Assembly: GCF_009495755.1 (NCBI RefSeq)
Contig: NZ_WIBJ01000025.1
Span: forward strand, 1-64,000
Source: Flavobacterium sp. LMO8
GTDB taxonomy: Bacteria > Bacteroidota > Bacteroidia > Flavobacteriales > Flavobacteriaceae
Length of the DNA: 64,000 bases
Direction of reading: 5' to 3'
The notes beneath the pieces are model-generated. The model saw only the letters and a list, made by a program, of their open reading frames with translations, did no database searches and was not told the DNA's origin. Shown piece by piece: positions 7,517-14,524 of this stretch; within the stretch, counting starts at the first letter, position 1; each line of letters opens with the position of its first letter. The translations under genes and the position numbers were made by a program.

Positions 7517-8185
7517 TTATTCGTTTAGAATTAATTTAGGCAATTTTTCGTTCAACCACTTGAACTTATTAATTATCATAATATGTGTTCCGCCTTTAAT
7601 CACAATACAGTTTAGAATGTGTTTTATTGGAAAAACTTCATCTGCATCACCATGAATATGAATTACGGTTTCGTTTACCTCTTTTTGTTTCCAACACAAT
7701 ATAGTCTCAATTGCCCAATCTAAATATTTCTTATCTCGAACCGATAGATATTTTTCATATAACTTCAATCGTTTGGCTACAATATTATCACCAAATGCAT
7801 ATTTAACCAATTTTTCAATATCTGCCAAGAGTTGGGTTGGAATTAACTTATACGCTTTTGTCGTCTTCGCGACTTTAAAACGAGGAGGAAATTCGGTATT
7901 TGATTTAACGCTTGAAATAATGATTACTTTTCGCGTTTTAATATGCTTTGCCATTTCCTGAACTAAAACACCACCAAAAGAAACTCCAACTAAAACCGGA
8001 TTTTCATCTTGAATTTTCTCAGTCATTCGGAGCGCGTAACTTTCGATACTTTCTTTATCATTGGGCAAAAACCATTCCAAAAAATGCATTTCAAATTGGT
8101 CTTCTGGTAATTTTATGTTTTCAAAAATTGTTGGACTTGCCGCCAAACCTGGCATGAAATAAACTGGAATCTTACTCATTACCAT
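7517..8185 (-). CDS. Alpha/beta hydrolase
   Basis: 222 residues. The nucleophile elbow GVSFGG supplies the Ser, HGDADEVFP the likely Asp and GGTHIMI the likely His of the catalytic triad. There is no signal peptide, so it acts in the cytoplasm; the substrate cannot be told. A second start is possible at 8179 (MSKIP). It is the first gene of a short operon with the transglycosylase and is divergent from the acetyltransferase at 8231. Confidence 0.82.
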   Translation of the reverse strand: MVMSKIPVYFMPGLAASPTIFENIKLPEDQFEMHFLEWFLPNDKESIESYALRMTEKIQDENPVLVGVSFGGVLVQEMAKHIKTRKVIIISSVKSNTEFPPRFKVAKTTKAYKLIPTQLLADIEKLVKYAFGDNIVAKRLKLYEKYLSVRDKKYLDWAIETILCWKQKEVNETVIHIHGDADEVFPIKHILNCIVIKGGTHIMIINKFKWLNEKLPKLILNE

Positions 8186-8203
8186 TATATTAAAAAAGTT
8201 TCG

Positions 8204-8211
8204 TAAATTTG
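8204..8211 (+). promoter_or_regulatory. Promoter -7 box for acetyltransferase
   Basis: TAAATTTG fits TAnnTTTG and lies 20 bases before the ATG at 8231. Confidence 0.55.
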
Positions 8212-8230
8212 CACTCTAATTGAAGTTTTC

Positions 8231-8512
8231 ATGGAAATCAAAGATAATGAACTTTTAAGACAATTTGAAATTATTACAGAAACTGGTTTGGTTGCAATTG
8301 AGTACTCTGTACAAGAACGCAAACTGTTTTTAACCAAATTTTGCAATAACAATAATGAAGATGAAGAGTTGCATCATGAATTTATTAAAACCGTACTAGA
8401 ACTAGCTGAAGAACGAAAACTAAAAGTGGTGCCAACGCACGCAAAGTTCATAAGTTTCTTTAGAAAAAACAGAAAATATCGAGAGCTTTTGCCTCCTGGT
8501 ATTAAAATTTAA
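8231..8512 (+). CDS. Small GNAT-like N-acetyltransferase
   Basis: A single-domain protein of 93 residues resembling the short YidJ/COG2388 acetyltransferases: an N-terminal strand pair (GLVAIEYSVQERKLFLT), a conserved acidic stretch, a helix ending EERKLKVVPTHAKFISFFRKN, where the VVPTHAKFISFF block is the family's acetyl-CoA pocket. These proteins are half the length of ordinary GNATs. The acceptor substrate is unknown. Confidence 0.75.
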   Translation: MEIKDNELLRQFEIITETGLVAIEYSVQERKLFLTKFCNNNNEDEELHHEFIKTVLELAEERKLKVVPTHAKFISFFRKNRKYRELLPPGIKI

Positions 8513-8560
8513 TTTTTTATTAAAAACAAATAAAATCACTTCCCTTATTAGTTTTTTTTA

Positions 8561-8794
8561 CTATTCAATTTCTTTCACACCTTTAATAAAAAACCACTTC
8601 ATGTAGATTTTTTCACCGTTGTGGGTTTTAATCGCTTGGAACTTAGGAGCTAAAATTAAAGCTACCATAAAAGCGGTCATTGGTATCCAAAGTCCATTCA
8701 AATGCGTAAATTCATCTACCAAATATAATGTTGGTAAATAAATCACGACAAATCCTAAGAAGTTATATAAGAATGATTTTACTTTTTTGCTCAT
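8561..8794 (-). CDS. Small two-helix membrane protein
   Basis: 77 residues with two hydrophobic segments (about 9-26 and 35-50) and a basic N-terminus (MSKKVKSF), predicting both ends in the cytoplasm. I do not recognise a characterised family. It lies alone, with the repeat at 8848-8907 upstream. Confidence 0.65.
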   Translation of the reverse strand: MSKKVKSFLYNFLGFVVIYLPTLYLVDEFTHLNGLWIPMTAFMVALILAPKFQAIKTHNGEKIYMKWFFIKGVKEIE

Positions 8795-8847
8795 TGTTTA
8801 TAATGTTTAATTGTTAAATCGATAAATTGTTGAATCGAAAACGTATC

Positions 8848-8907
8848 TGTCATTCTGAACTCGTTTCAGAATCTATCTAAAGAAGCTGAAACGAGTTCAG
8901 AATGACA
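8848..8907. repeat. REP-like palindrome
   Basis: Perfect 22-base arms (8848-8869 and 8886-8907, beginning TGTCATTCTGAACTCG) are separated by 16 bases. It is in the gap between two minus-strand genes. The form is that of dispersed intergenic palindromes; only this copy was noticed in the window. Confidence 0.8.
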
Positions 8908-8914
8908 AAAAATG

Positions 8915-10078
8915 TTACTCTTCAGTATTCATATACTTTCCTTTCTTACTGCCTTCGTACATTTCGTATTTCACCAAACGTGCTTCAAGCTTTCCATTGA
9001 AAAGTTTAATTTTTCTACTTGGTTTTAAGCCTACGAATTTCAAAGCTTCTAAATTGGCTGTGATGAACCAAGCGTTGGTATTTGGATAATTTTGTTTTAA
9101 AGTGTCACCAATTTCTCTGTAAAAACGCTCCATATCTATATCCAAACGCTCACCATAAGGCGGATTGAATACCATGTATAATGGTCCTTCGGTTTCTTTT
9201 TTAGAATCGAAGAAGTTTTCGTTGGTAATCGTAATATATTCGTCTAAATTGGCGTTTCTAACATTGTCTTTTGCTTTAGCAACCGCACTTGGCGCTTTGT
9301 CATAGCCTGTAATCGTATAATGAAATTCGCGTGTTTTCTTTAATAACGATTCCATAATATTATCAAATAATTCCGCATCCCAATCTTTCCATTTTTCAAA
9401 ACCAAATTCCTTACGATTAATATTCGCTGGTACGTTACAAGCAATCATTGCAGCTTCTGCCAAAATAGTTCCTGAACCACACATTGGGTCTAGGAAATGG
9501 CTTTTCCCTTCCCAACCCGATAAAATCAACATTCCTGCTGCTAAAACTTCGTTTATTGGAGCAATATTCGTAGCCGTACGATAACCTCTATGATGCAACG
9601 AAGCACCCGAAGAATCTAAGGAAACCGTCACATTATCTCTATCAATATGCACATGAATTTGTAAATCTGGAAAATCTTTATCAATACTTGGACGCTTTCC
9701 GTTCAAATCTCTAAATTGATCCACAATCGCATCTTTGGTTTTCAAAGCCACAAACTGACTGTGATTGAAGTTTTCAGAATGCAACGTAGTATCTACTAAA
9801 AACGTATTGTGTTCAGTCAAATAATCCGACCAATCAATCGCTCTAATACCTTCATACAAGGCTTTGTCGTTATGCGCTTTAAAGGTTTTGATAGGTTTTA
9901 AGATTTTTAAAGCCGTACGAAGCGCCAAATTGGCTTTGTACATAAATCCTTTATCGCCTTTAAAACTCACCACACGTGTACCGATTTCCACTTGTTGTGC
10001 GCCAAGAATTTGCAATTCTCTAGCTAATATTTCTTCAAAACCAAAGAAGGTTTTGGCAGTCATTTTATAATTTTCCAT
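8915..10078 (-). CDS. THUMP-domain rRNA N2-guanine methyltransferase (RlmL-like)
   Basis: 387 residues. The N-terminal ferredoxin-like/THUMP part (about residues 1-155) binds RNA; the C-terminal Rossmann domain binds SAM through LDPMCGSGTI and carries the catalytic NPPYGERL, typical of N2-guanine or N6-adenine methyltransferases. By family it should modify 23S rRNA (m2G2445 type). It lacks the RlmK half found in the E. coli fusion. It is often annotated only as an N-6 DNA methylase. The next gene is divergent. Confidence 0.85.
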   Translation of the reverse strand: MENYKMTAKTFFGFEEILARELQILGAQQVEIGTRVVSFKGDKGFMYKANLALRTALKILKPIKTFKAHNDKALYEGIRAIDWSDYLTEHNTFLVDTTLHSENFNHSQFVALKTKDAIVDQFRDLNGKRPSIDKDFPDLQIHVHIDRDNVTVSLDSSGASLHHRGYRTATNIAPINEVLAAGMLILSGWEGKSHFLDPMCGSGTILAEAAMIACNVPANINRKEFGFEKWKDWDAELFDNIMESLLKKTREFHYTITGYDKAPSAVAKAKDNVRNANLDEYITITNENFFDSKKETEGPLYMVFNPPYGERLDIDMERFYREIGDTLKQNYPNTNAWFITANLEALKFVGLKPSRKIKLFNGKLEARLVKYEMYEGSKKGKYMNTEE

Positions 10079-10152
10079 TCTTAAATTTCAAGTTCAATTG
10101 CAAAAAACAATTGCAATAGCAATAATTAAGGTATTCTTTTGCAAAAATACAT

Positions 10153-10160
10153 TAAATTTG
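10153..10160 (+). promoter_or_regulatory. Promoter -7 box for methyltransferase operon
   Basis: TAAATTTG fits TAnnTTTG, 28 bases before the ATG at 10189. Confidence 0.5.
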
Positions 10161-10188
10161 CAAGATTAATTTGCCAGAAAAAGAATAA

Positions 10189-10932
10189 ATGTCAGAAATT
10201 CAAAAGCCTGTATCGGAAAATTGGTTCGAATCTTGGTTTGATACCGAATATTATCACATTTTATATAAGGAACGCAACGACGAAGAAGCGCAATTGTTAA
10301 TGGATAATTTGACGCATTATTTAAACCTTCCAGAAGACGCTAAAATCTTAGATTTAGCTTGTGGAAAAGGTCGTCATGCGATTTACTTAAATTCGTTAGG
10401 TTTTGATGTTACTGGTGCTGATTTATCTGAAAACAGTATTAAAGAAGCATCTGAATTTGCGAATGAAAAACTGCATTTCAAAGTGCACGATATGCGCGAA
10501 ACGTGTAACGAAAAGTACGATGCTATTTTCAATTTATTCACCAGTTTTGGTTATTTTGAAGACGATGCCGACAATTACAAAACCATCAAAGCCATTCACA
10601 ATAGTTTAACTGAAACAGGTTTTGCAGTAATCGATTTTATGAATGTGGATTATGTTTTGGAAAATTTGGTTGCAGATGAAGTAAAATCGGTAGACGGGAT
10701 TGATTTTCACATCAAACGTTATTTGAAAGACGGACATATTTATAAAGAAATTGATTTTGAAGATAAAGGTGAAAAGTTTCATTTCACCGAAAAAGTGCAA
10801 GCACTTCGTTTAGAAGATTTTGAAAAAATGATGGAAGAAGCTGGCATTTATCTTTTGGATATTTTTGGCGATTATAAATTGCGAAAATTCTTTAAAACAC
10901 AATCTGAACGTTTAATTATGATTTTTAAATAA
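10189..10932 (+). CDS. Class I SAM-dependent methyltransferase
   Basis: 247 residues, cytoplasmic. Motif I is LDLACGKGRHAIYL (about residues 55-68); the acidic residue of motif II is in GADLS; DAIFNLFTSFGYF follows as motif IV. It resembles small-molecule methyltransferases of the UbiE/Tam type, but the substrate cannot be read from sequence. The stop overlaps the start of the ZIP gene by one base (TAATG), so the two are translationally coupled. Confidence 0.82.
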   Translation: MSEIQKPVSENWFESWFDTEYYHILYKERNDEEAQLLMDNLTHYLNLPEDAKILDLACGKGRHAIYLNSLGFDVTGADLSENSIKEASEFANEKLHFKVHDMRETCNEKYDAIFNLFTSFGYFEDDADNYKTIKAIHNSLTETGFAVIDFMNVDYVLENLVADEVKSVDGIDFHIKRYLKDGHIYKEIDFEDKGEKFHFTEKVQALRLEDFEKMMEEAGIYLLDIFGDYKLRKFFKTQSERLIMIFK

Positions 10933-11666
10933 TGCAATATATCATCACCTTTTCAGCCGTTATTTTAGGGTTTTTAATCGCTTTGTTTTTAAAACCTCAA
11001 AAGAAAAAAAACATCAAGTTATTGTTGGCATTTAGTGGTGCGTTTTTACTTTCGCTTACTGTTTTACACTTACTTCCCGAATTATTTAGCGAAGGACATA
11101 ATCACAATCACGAAGGAGAAGAAGCGCATGCCACATTACCGGTTGGTGTATTTATCATGATTGGTATTTTGTTCCAAATCTTATTGGAATTTTTCTCAAA
11201 AGGTGCTGAACATGGTCACGTTCACGTACACACCGATGAACATAACGAATTGCATCACATTCCGTGGTTGTTGTTTATTAGTTTGTGTATTCACGCCTTG
11301 TTAGAAGGTTTTCCAATTCACGAAAACAACAATTTAGCCTACGGAATTGCGGTTCACCACTTCCCTATCGCAATTATTTTGACTTTATTTTTCGTCAATG
11401 CGAAGATGAATAAAATGATGATTTTTGCTTTTATGTTTTCCTTCGCATTAATGACACCGCTTGGAACTTTATTAGCGGAAAAAATGCATTTTGCCCAACA
11501 TTACTCTAAAGAAATTTCGGCTGTGGTAGTTGGGATTTTATTTCACATTTCGTCTACTATCATTTTTGAAAGCAACGAAGGTCACAAATTCAATTTAGCA
11601 AAAATTACCATGATTGTCTTTGGTTTTGTTTTGGCTTACATTATTGAAATGGGACATTCTCATTAA
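10932..11666 (+). CDS. ZIP-family metal transporter
   Basis: 244 residues with about seven or eight membrane segments, importing zinc or a similar divalent cation. Two His-rich loops are visible (EGHNHNHEGEEAHA and AEHGHVHVHTDEHNELHH). The metal-site helices contain HALLEGFPI and HHFPIAIIL, matching the conserved H..xEG and HxxPE-type motifs of ZIP helices 4 and 5. The protein ends in MGHSH. Coupled to the upstream methyltransferase. Confidence 0.88.
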   Translation: MQYIITFSAVILGFLIALFLKPQKKKNIKLLLAFSGAFLLSLTVLHLLPELFSEGHNHNHEGEEAHATLPVGVFIMIGILFQILLEFFSKGAEHGHVHVHTDEHNELHHIPWLLFISLCIHALLEGFPIHENNNLAYGIAVHHFPIAIILTLFFVNAKMNKMMIFAFMFSFALMTPLGTLLAEKMHFAQHYSKEISAVVVGILFHISSTIIFESNEGHKFNLAKITMIVFGFVLAYIIEMGHSH

Positions 11667-11730
11667 TCGTTGACCAATTCAAAACATTTGAAAATAACTT
11701 TGTAACTTAGCTACTTTGTAACTATAAAAC

Positions 11731-12549
11731 ATGAACTTTACCAAAACCACTGAACAAGCTTCCAAATACGAACATTTAGAAAAAATGTCGGTTACTGATT
11801 TGTTGACGAATATCAACAACGAAGACAAAACAGTTCCGTTAGCTGTAGAAAAAGCATTGCCACAAATTGAAAAATTAGTGACTGAAATCGTTTCGAAAAT
11901 GAAACAAGGTGGTCGTTTGTTTTACATTGGAGCAGGAACTTCAGGACGTTTAGGAATTGTAGATGCTTCAGAATGTCCGCCTACGTTTGGAGTTCCGTTT
12001 GATTTGGTTATTGGAATTATTGCTGGTGGTGATACTGCGATTAGAAAAGCAGTAGAATTTGCCGAAGACGACAGAGAACAAGCTTGGAAAGATTTACAAC
12101 ATTGGAACATCAATGAAAATGATATAGTTGTTGGAATTGCAGCTTCAGGAACGACACCTTATGTAATTGGTGGATTGGAAATGTGCAATCAAAATAACAT
12201 CAGCACCGGAAGTATAAGTTGCAATGCCAAAAGTCCTTTATCAAAAACAGCACAATTTCCGATAGATGTGGTAGTTGGACCTGAATTTGTAACAGGAAGT
12301 TCACGCATGAAAGCTGGAACGGCTCAGAAGTTGGTTTTGAATATGATTTCGACTGCAACTATGATTCAATTAGGCAAAGTAAAAGGCAACAAAATGGTCG
12401 ATATGCAATTGAGCAACACCAAATTAATTGATAGAGGCACGAGAATGATAATGGAGGAAATTCCAGTAAGTTATGAAGAAGCCAATCAATTATTAACCAC
12501 ACATGGAAGTGTTAGAAATGCAGTAGAATTTTATAATAACAACAAATAA
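11731..12549 (+). CDS. murQ: N-acetylmuramic acid 6-phosphate etherase
   Basis: Cleaves the lactyl ether of MurNAc 6-phosphate to GlcNAc 6-phosphate and D-lactate during cell wall recycling. The SIS domain is clear: IGAGTSGRLGIVDASECPPTFG holds the sugar-phosphate site and first conserved Glu, and AVEFAEDD the second. VGIAASGTTPYV and GSSRMKAGTAQKLVLNM follow as in MurQ. At 272 residues it is slightly shorter than the E. coli enzyme (about 298), losing C-terminal helices. It may work with the transglycosylase at 6621-7514 in recycling; the two are not linked in an operon. Confidence 0.94.
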   Translation: MNFTKTTEQASKYEHLEKMSVTDLLTNINNEDKTVPLAVEKALPQIEKLVTEIVSKMKQGGRLFYIGAGTSGRLGIVDASECPPTFGVPFDLVIGIIAGGDTAIRKAVEFAEDDREQAWKDLQHWNINENDIVVGIAASGTTPYVIGGLEMCNQNNISTGSISCNAKSPLSKTAQFPIDVVVGPEFVTGSSRMKAGTAQKLVLNMISTATMIQLGKVKGNKMVDMQLSNTKLIDRGTRMIMEEIPVSYEEANQLLTTHGSVRNAVEFYNNNK

Positions 12550-12556
12550 AAACATC

Positions 12557-13024
12557 ATGAAACAATTCTTTTTAATCGTAGCAATATTAGGTTTTTCAAT
12601 ATCTTTTGCTCAAAAATTAGAGTATACAAACGGCAAAATCTTTCAAGATGGAGAGCAATTATCTTCATTTGAAACCAAAAATATCATGAAAACCGATTTA
12701 AAAGCGTTGCATTTATTCAAAAAGGCAAAAACTAAAGAATCGCTTGGAGGCTTTATTTTAGGATTAGGAATTGGAGGAACTGTTGCCGATTTAGTAATGG
12801 GATTAACATCTGAGAATAAAAAATATCCTTCAGCAATTACATATGCTGGTGTTGGATTAATGGCAGTTTCAATCCCTATTTTATCTGGAAGAAAGAAAAT
12901 GATTGAGAAAAGTATTGATACATATAATAGCGGTTTACAAGAACAACAAAAAACATTAGGCGATAATTTTGAATTAAATATTGTAAATAATTCTAATGGT
13001 GTTGGACTTCGAATCAATTTCTAA
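12557..13024 (+). CDS. Exported hypothetical protein
   Basis: 155 residues with a signal peptide (MKQFFLIVAILGFSISFAQ). The mature part has two Gly-rich hydrophobic segments (GGFILGLGIGGTVADLVMG and AGVGLMAVSIPILSG) and a C-terminal strand ending in GLRINF. It starts eight bases after murQ and its stop overlaps the next ATG, so it belongs to the same operon. The function is unknown. Confidence 0.7.
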   Translation: MKQFFLIVAILGFSISFAQKLEYTNGKIFQDGEQLSSFETKNIMKTDLKALHLFKKAKTKESLGGFILGLGIGGTVADLVMGLTSENKKYPSAITYAGVGLMAVSIPILSGRKKMIEKSIDTYNSGLQEQQKTLGDNFELNIVNNSNGVGLRINF

Positions 13025-13260
13025 TGGCAACCGATAAAAACATATTAGCAAAAGGAGTAAAATACCTTTCAGGCGCTTTGCCTTTATTATTTCTTGGGCC
13101 AATAATTATAAATAGTGCTTTTAAAAACCAAGAAAGCCCATTGTATCCTTATGTTTTAGGATTAGGAATCATAATTGCATTAGCTGCTATGCTTTTAATT
13201 TTTAAAGGAATTACAACTTTGGTAAAAAGTATGTTTGATGGAGATAAACAAGGGCAATAA
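13024..13260 (+). CDS. DUF6095-like membrane protein
   Basis: 78 residues, two transmembrane helices (about 15-31 and 41-62) with short cytoplasmic ends. It looks like the small DUF6095 family found next to murQ in flavobacteria. The start overlaps the upstream stop by one base (TAATGG). The role is unknown. Confidence 0.75.
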   Translation: MATDKNILAKGVKYLSGALPLLFLGPIIINSAFKNQESPLYPYVLGLGIIIALAAMLLIFKGITTLVKSMFDGDKQGQ

Positions 13261-13284
13261 CAAATTCAATATCAAAAATCAAAT

Positions 13285-13671
13285 ATGAAATTCAACTTAC
13301 AATATTCTATTTGCAGTTTTTTACTAATCACTTTGCTAACTTCTTGCTACAATCAAGAACGAAATTGTACTGATTTTAAAACCGGTAAATTTACTTCAAA
13401 AACTGAAATTGAAGGTAAAAAATATACCAGTACTTTTGAGCGAAACGATTCGATTCAGATAGAAACATACGAAGGTAAAATAGATACTTTTAAAGTACGA
13501 TGGACGAACGATTGCGAATATATAATGCAAAACGTACATCCAAAAAACAGGGAAGAGAAAAAAGCGGTTCAAATGAAAATTTTGACAACAAACGGAAACT
13601 CATACACTTTTGAATATTCATTTGTTGGCGATTCAAAAAAGCAACGTGGTACTGTAACAAAACAAAATTAA
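13285..13671 (+). CDS. Small lipoprotein next to parC
   Basis: 128 residues with a lipoprotein signal ending LLTSC, so the mature protein is probably lipid-anchored at Cys21. The rest is a small beta-rich domain (GKFTSKTEIEGKKYTSTFER, FKVRWTNDCEYIM). Homologues in flavobacterial annotations are often mislabelled as DNA topoisomerase IV because of the neighbour; nothing here resembles a topoisomerase. Confidence 0.72.
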   Translation: MKFNLQYSICSFLLITLLTSCYNQERNCTDFKTGKFTSKTEIEGKKYTSTFERNDSIQIETYEGKIDTFKVRWTNDCEYIMQNVHPKNREEKKAVQMKILTTNGNSYTFEYSFVGDSKKQRGTVTKQN

Positions 13672-13703
13672 TAACGTATAACAAGTTTTAAACTATAACA
13701 TAA

Positions 13704-14474
13704 ATGGAAGTTTTCTTAAACCCAGATGCTTGGATAGCACTTTTAACTTTAACTTTTTTAGAAATCATTTTAGGTATCGATAACATCATTTTTATTTCAA
13801 TTGTTACCGGAAAATTACCTCAAGAAAAACGTAAAAGAGCAACCCGAATTGGATTATTTTTAGCCATGTTCATGCGAATAGCCTTACTTTTTGGAATTAC
13901 AATTTTAATTGCTATGAAAGCGCCATGGTTTAGCTTTGATTTTGGTTGGTTCTCTGCTGAAATTACTGGTCAAGCATTGATATTACTACTTGGAGGATTG
14001 TTTTTAATTTATAAAAGCACCAAAGAAATTCACGAAAAAGTTGACCACAAAGGCGAAGAAGAAAAAGAAATGAAAACTACGGCAACCAAATCATTTGCAA
14101 GTGTGATTGGTCAAATTTTATTAATTGATATCATTTTCTCTGTAGATAGTATCTTAACTGCCGTAGGTATGACAAACGGCATAGAAGGTGCATTAGTAAT
14201 TATGATTACAGCAGTAGTAATTTCTGTAGGAGTCATGATGTTATTTGCTGTCCCTGTTGGAAATTTCGTTAATGCCAATCCATCTATCCAAATTTTAGGA
14301 TTAGCTTTCTTAATCTTAATCGGATTCATGCTAATTACCGAAAGTATGCACTTATCTCATGCTGAATTAGCTGGGCAACATGTTGGTGCTGTTCCAAAAG
14401 GATATTTGTACTTTGCAATTGCGTTCTCTTTAGCTGTAGAATTCATCAATATGAAAATGCGTAAGAAAAATTAA
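13704..14474 (+). CDS. TerC-family membrane protein
   Basis: 256 residues and about seven membrane helices. Acidic residues within helices are conserved in TerC proteins: LEIILGIDNIIFISI near the N-terminus and LIDIIFSVDSILTAVGM in the middle. Members are linked to tellurite resistance, and some to manganese export or metalation of secreted enzymes. The substrate here is unproven. It ends at a strong terminator that also serves the convergent parC. Confidence 0.88.
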   Translation: MEVFLNPDAWIALLTLTFLEIILGIDNIIFISIVTGKLPQEKRKRATRIGLFLAMFMRIALLFGITILIAMKAPWFSFDFGWFSAEITGQALILLLGGLFLIYKSTKEIHEKVDHKGEEEKEMKTTATKSFASVIGQILLIDIIFSVDSILTAVGMTNGIEGALVIMITAVVISVGVMMLFAVPVGNFVNANPSIQILGLAFLILIGFMLITESMHLSHAELAGQHVGAVPKGYLYFAIAFSLAVEFINMKMRKKN

Positions 14475-14480
14475 TTATAA

Positions 14481-14513
14481 AAAATGTCCCTAAAATTTAG
14501 GGACATTTTTTTT
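14481..14513. terminator. Bidirectional terminator between terC and parC
   Basis: AAAATGTCCCTAAA pairs with TTTAGGGACATTTT, with T tracts on both strands. Confidence 0.85.
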
Positions 14514-14524
14514 ATTATCACTTA

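Noticed and set aside
13285..13671. A topoisomerase IV function for the small lipoprotein beside parC
   Set aside because: It has a lipoprotein signal and no topoisomerase motif; the name arises from the neighbour in other annotations.
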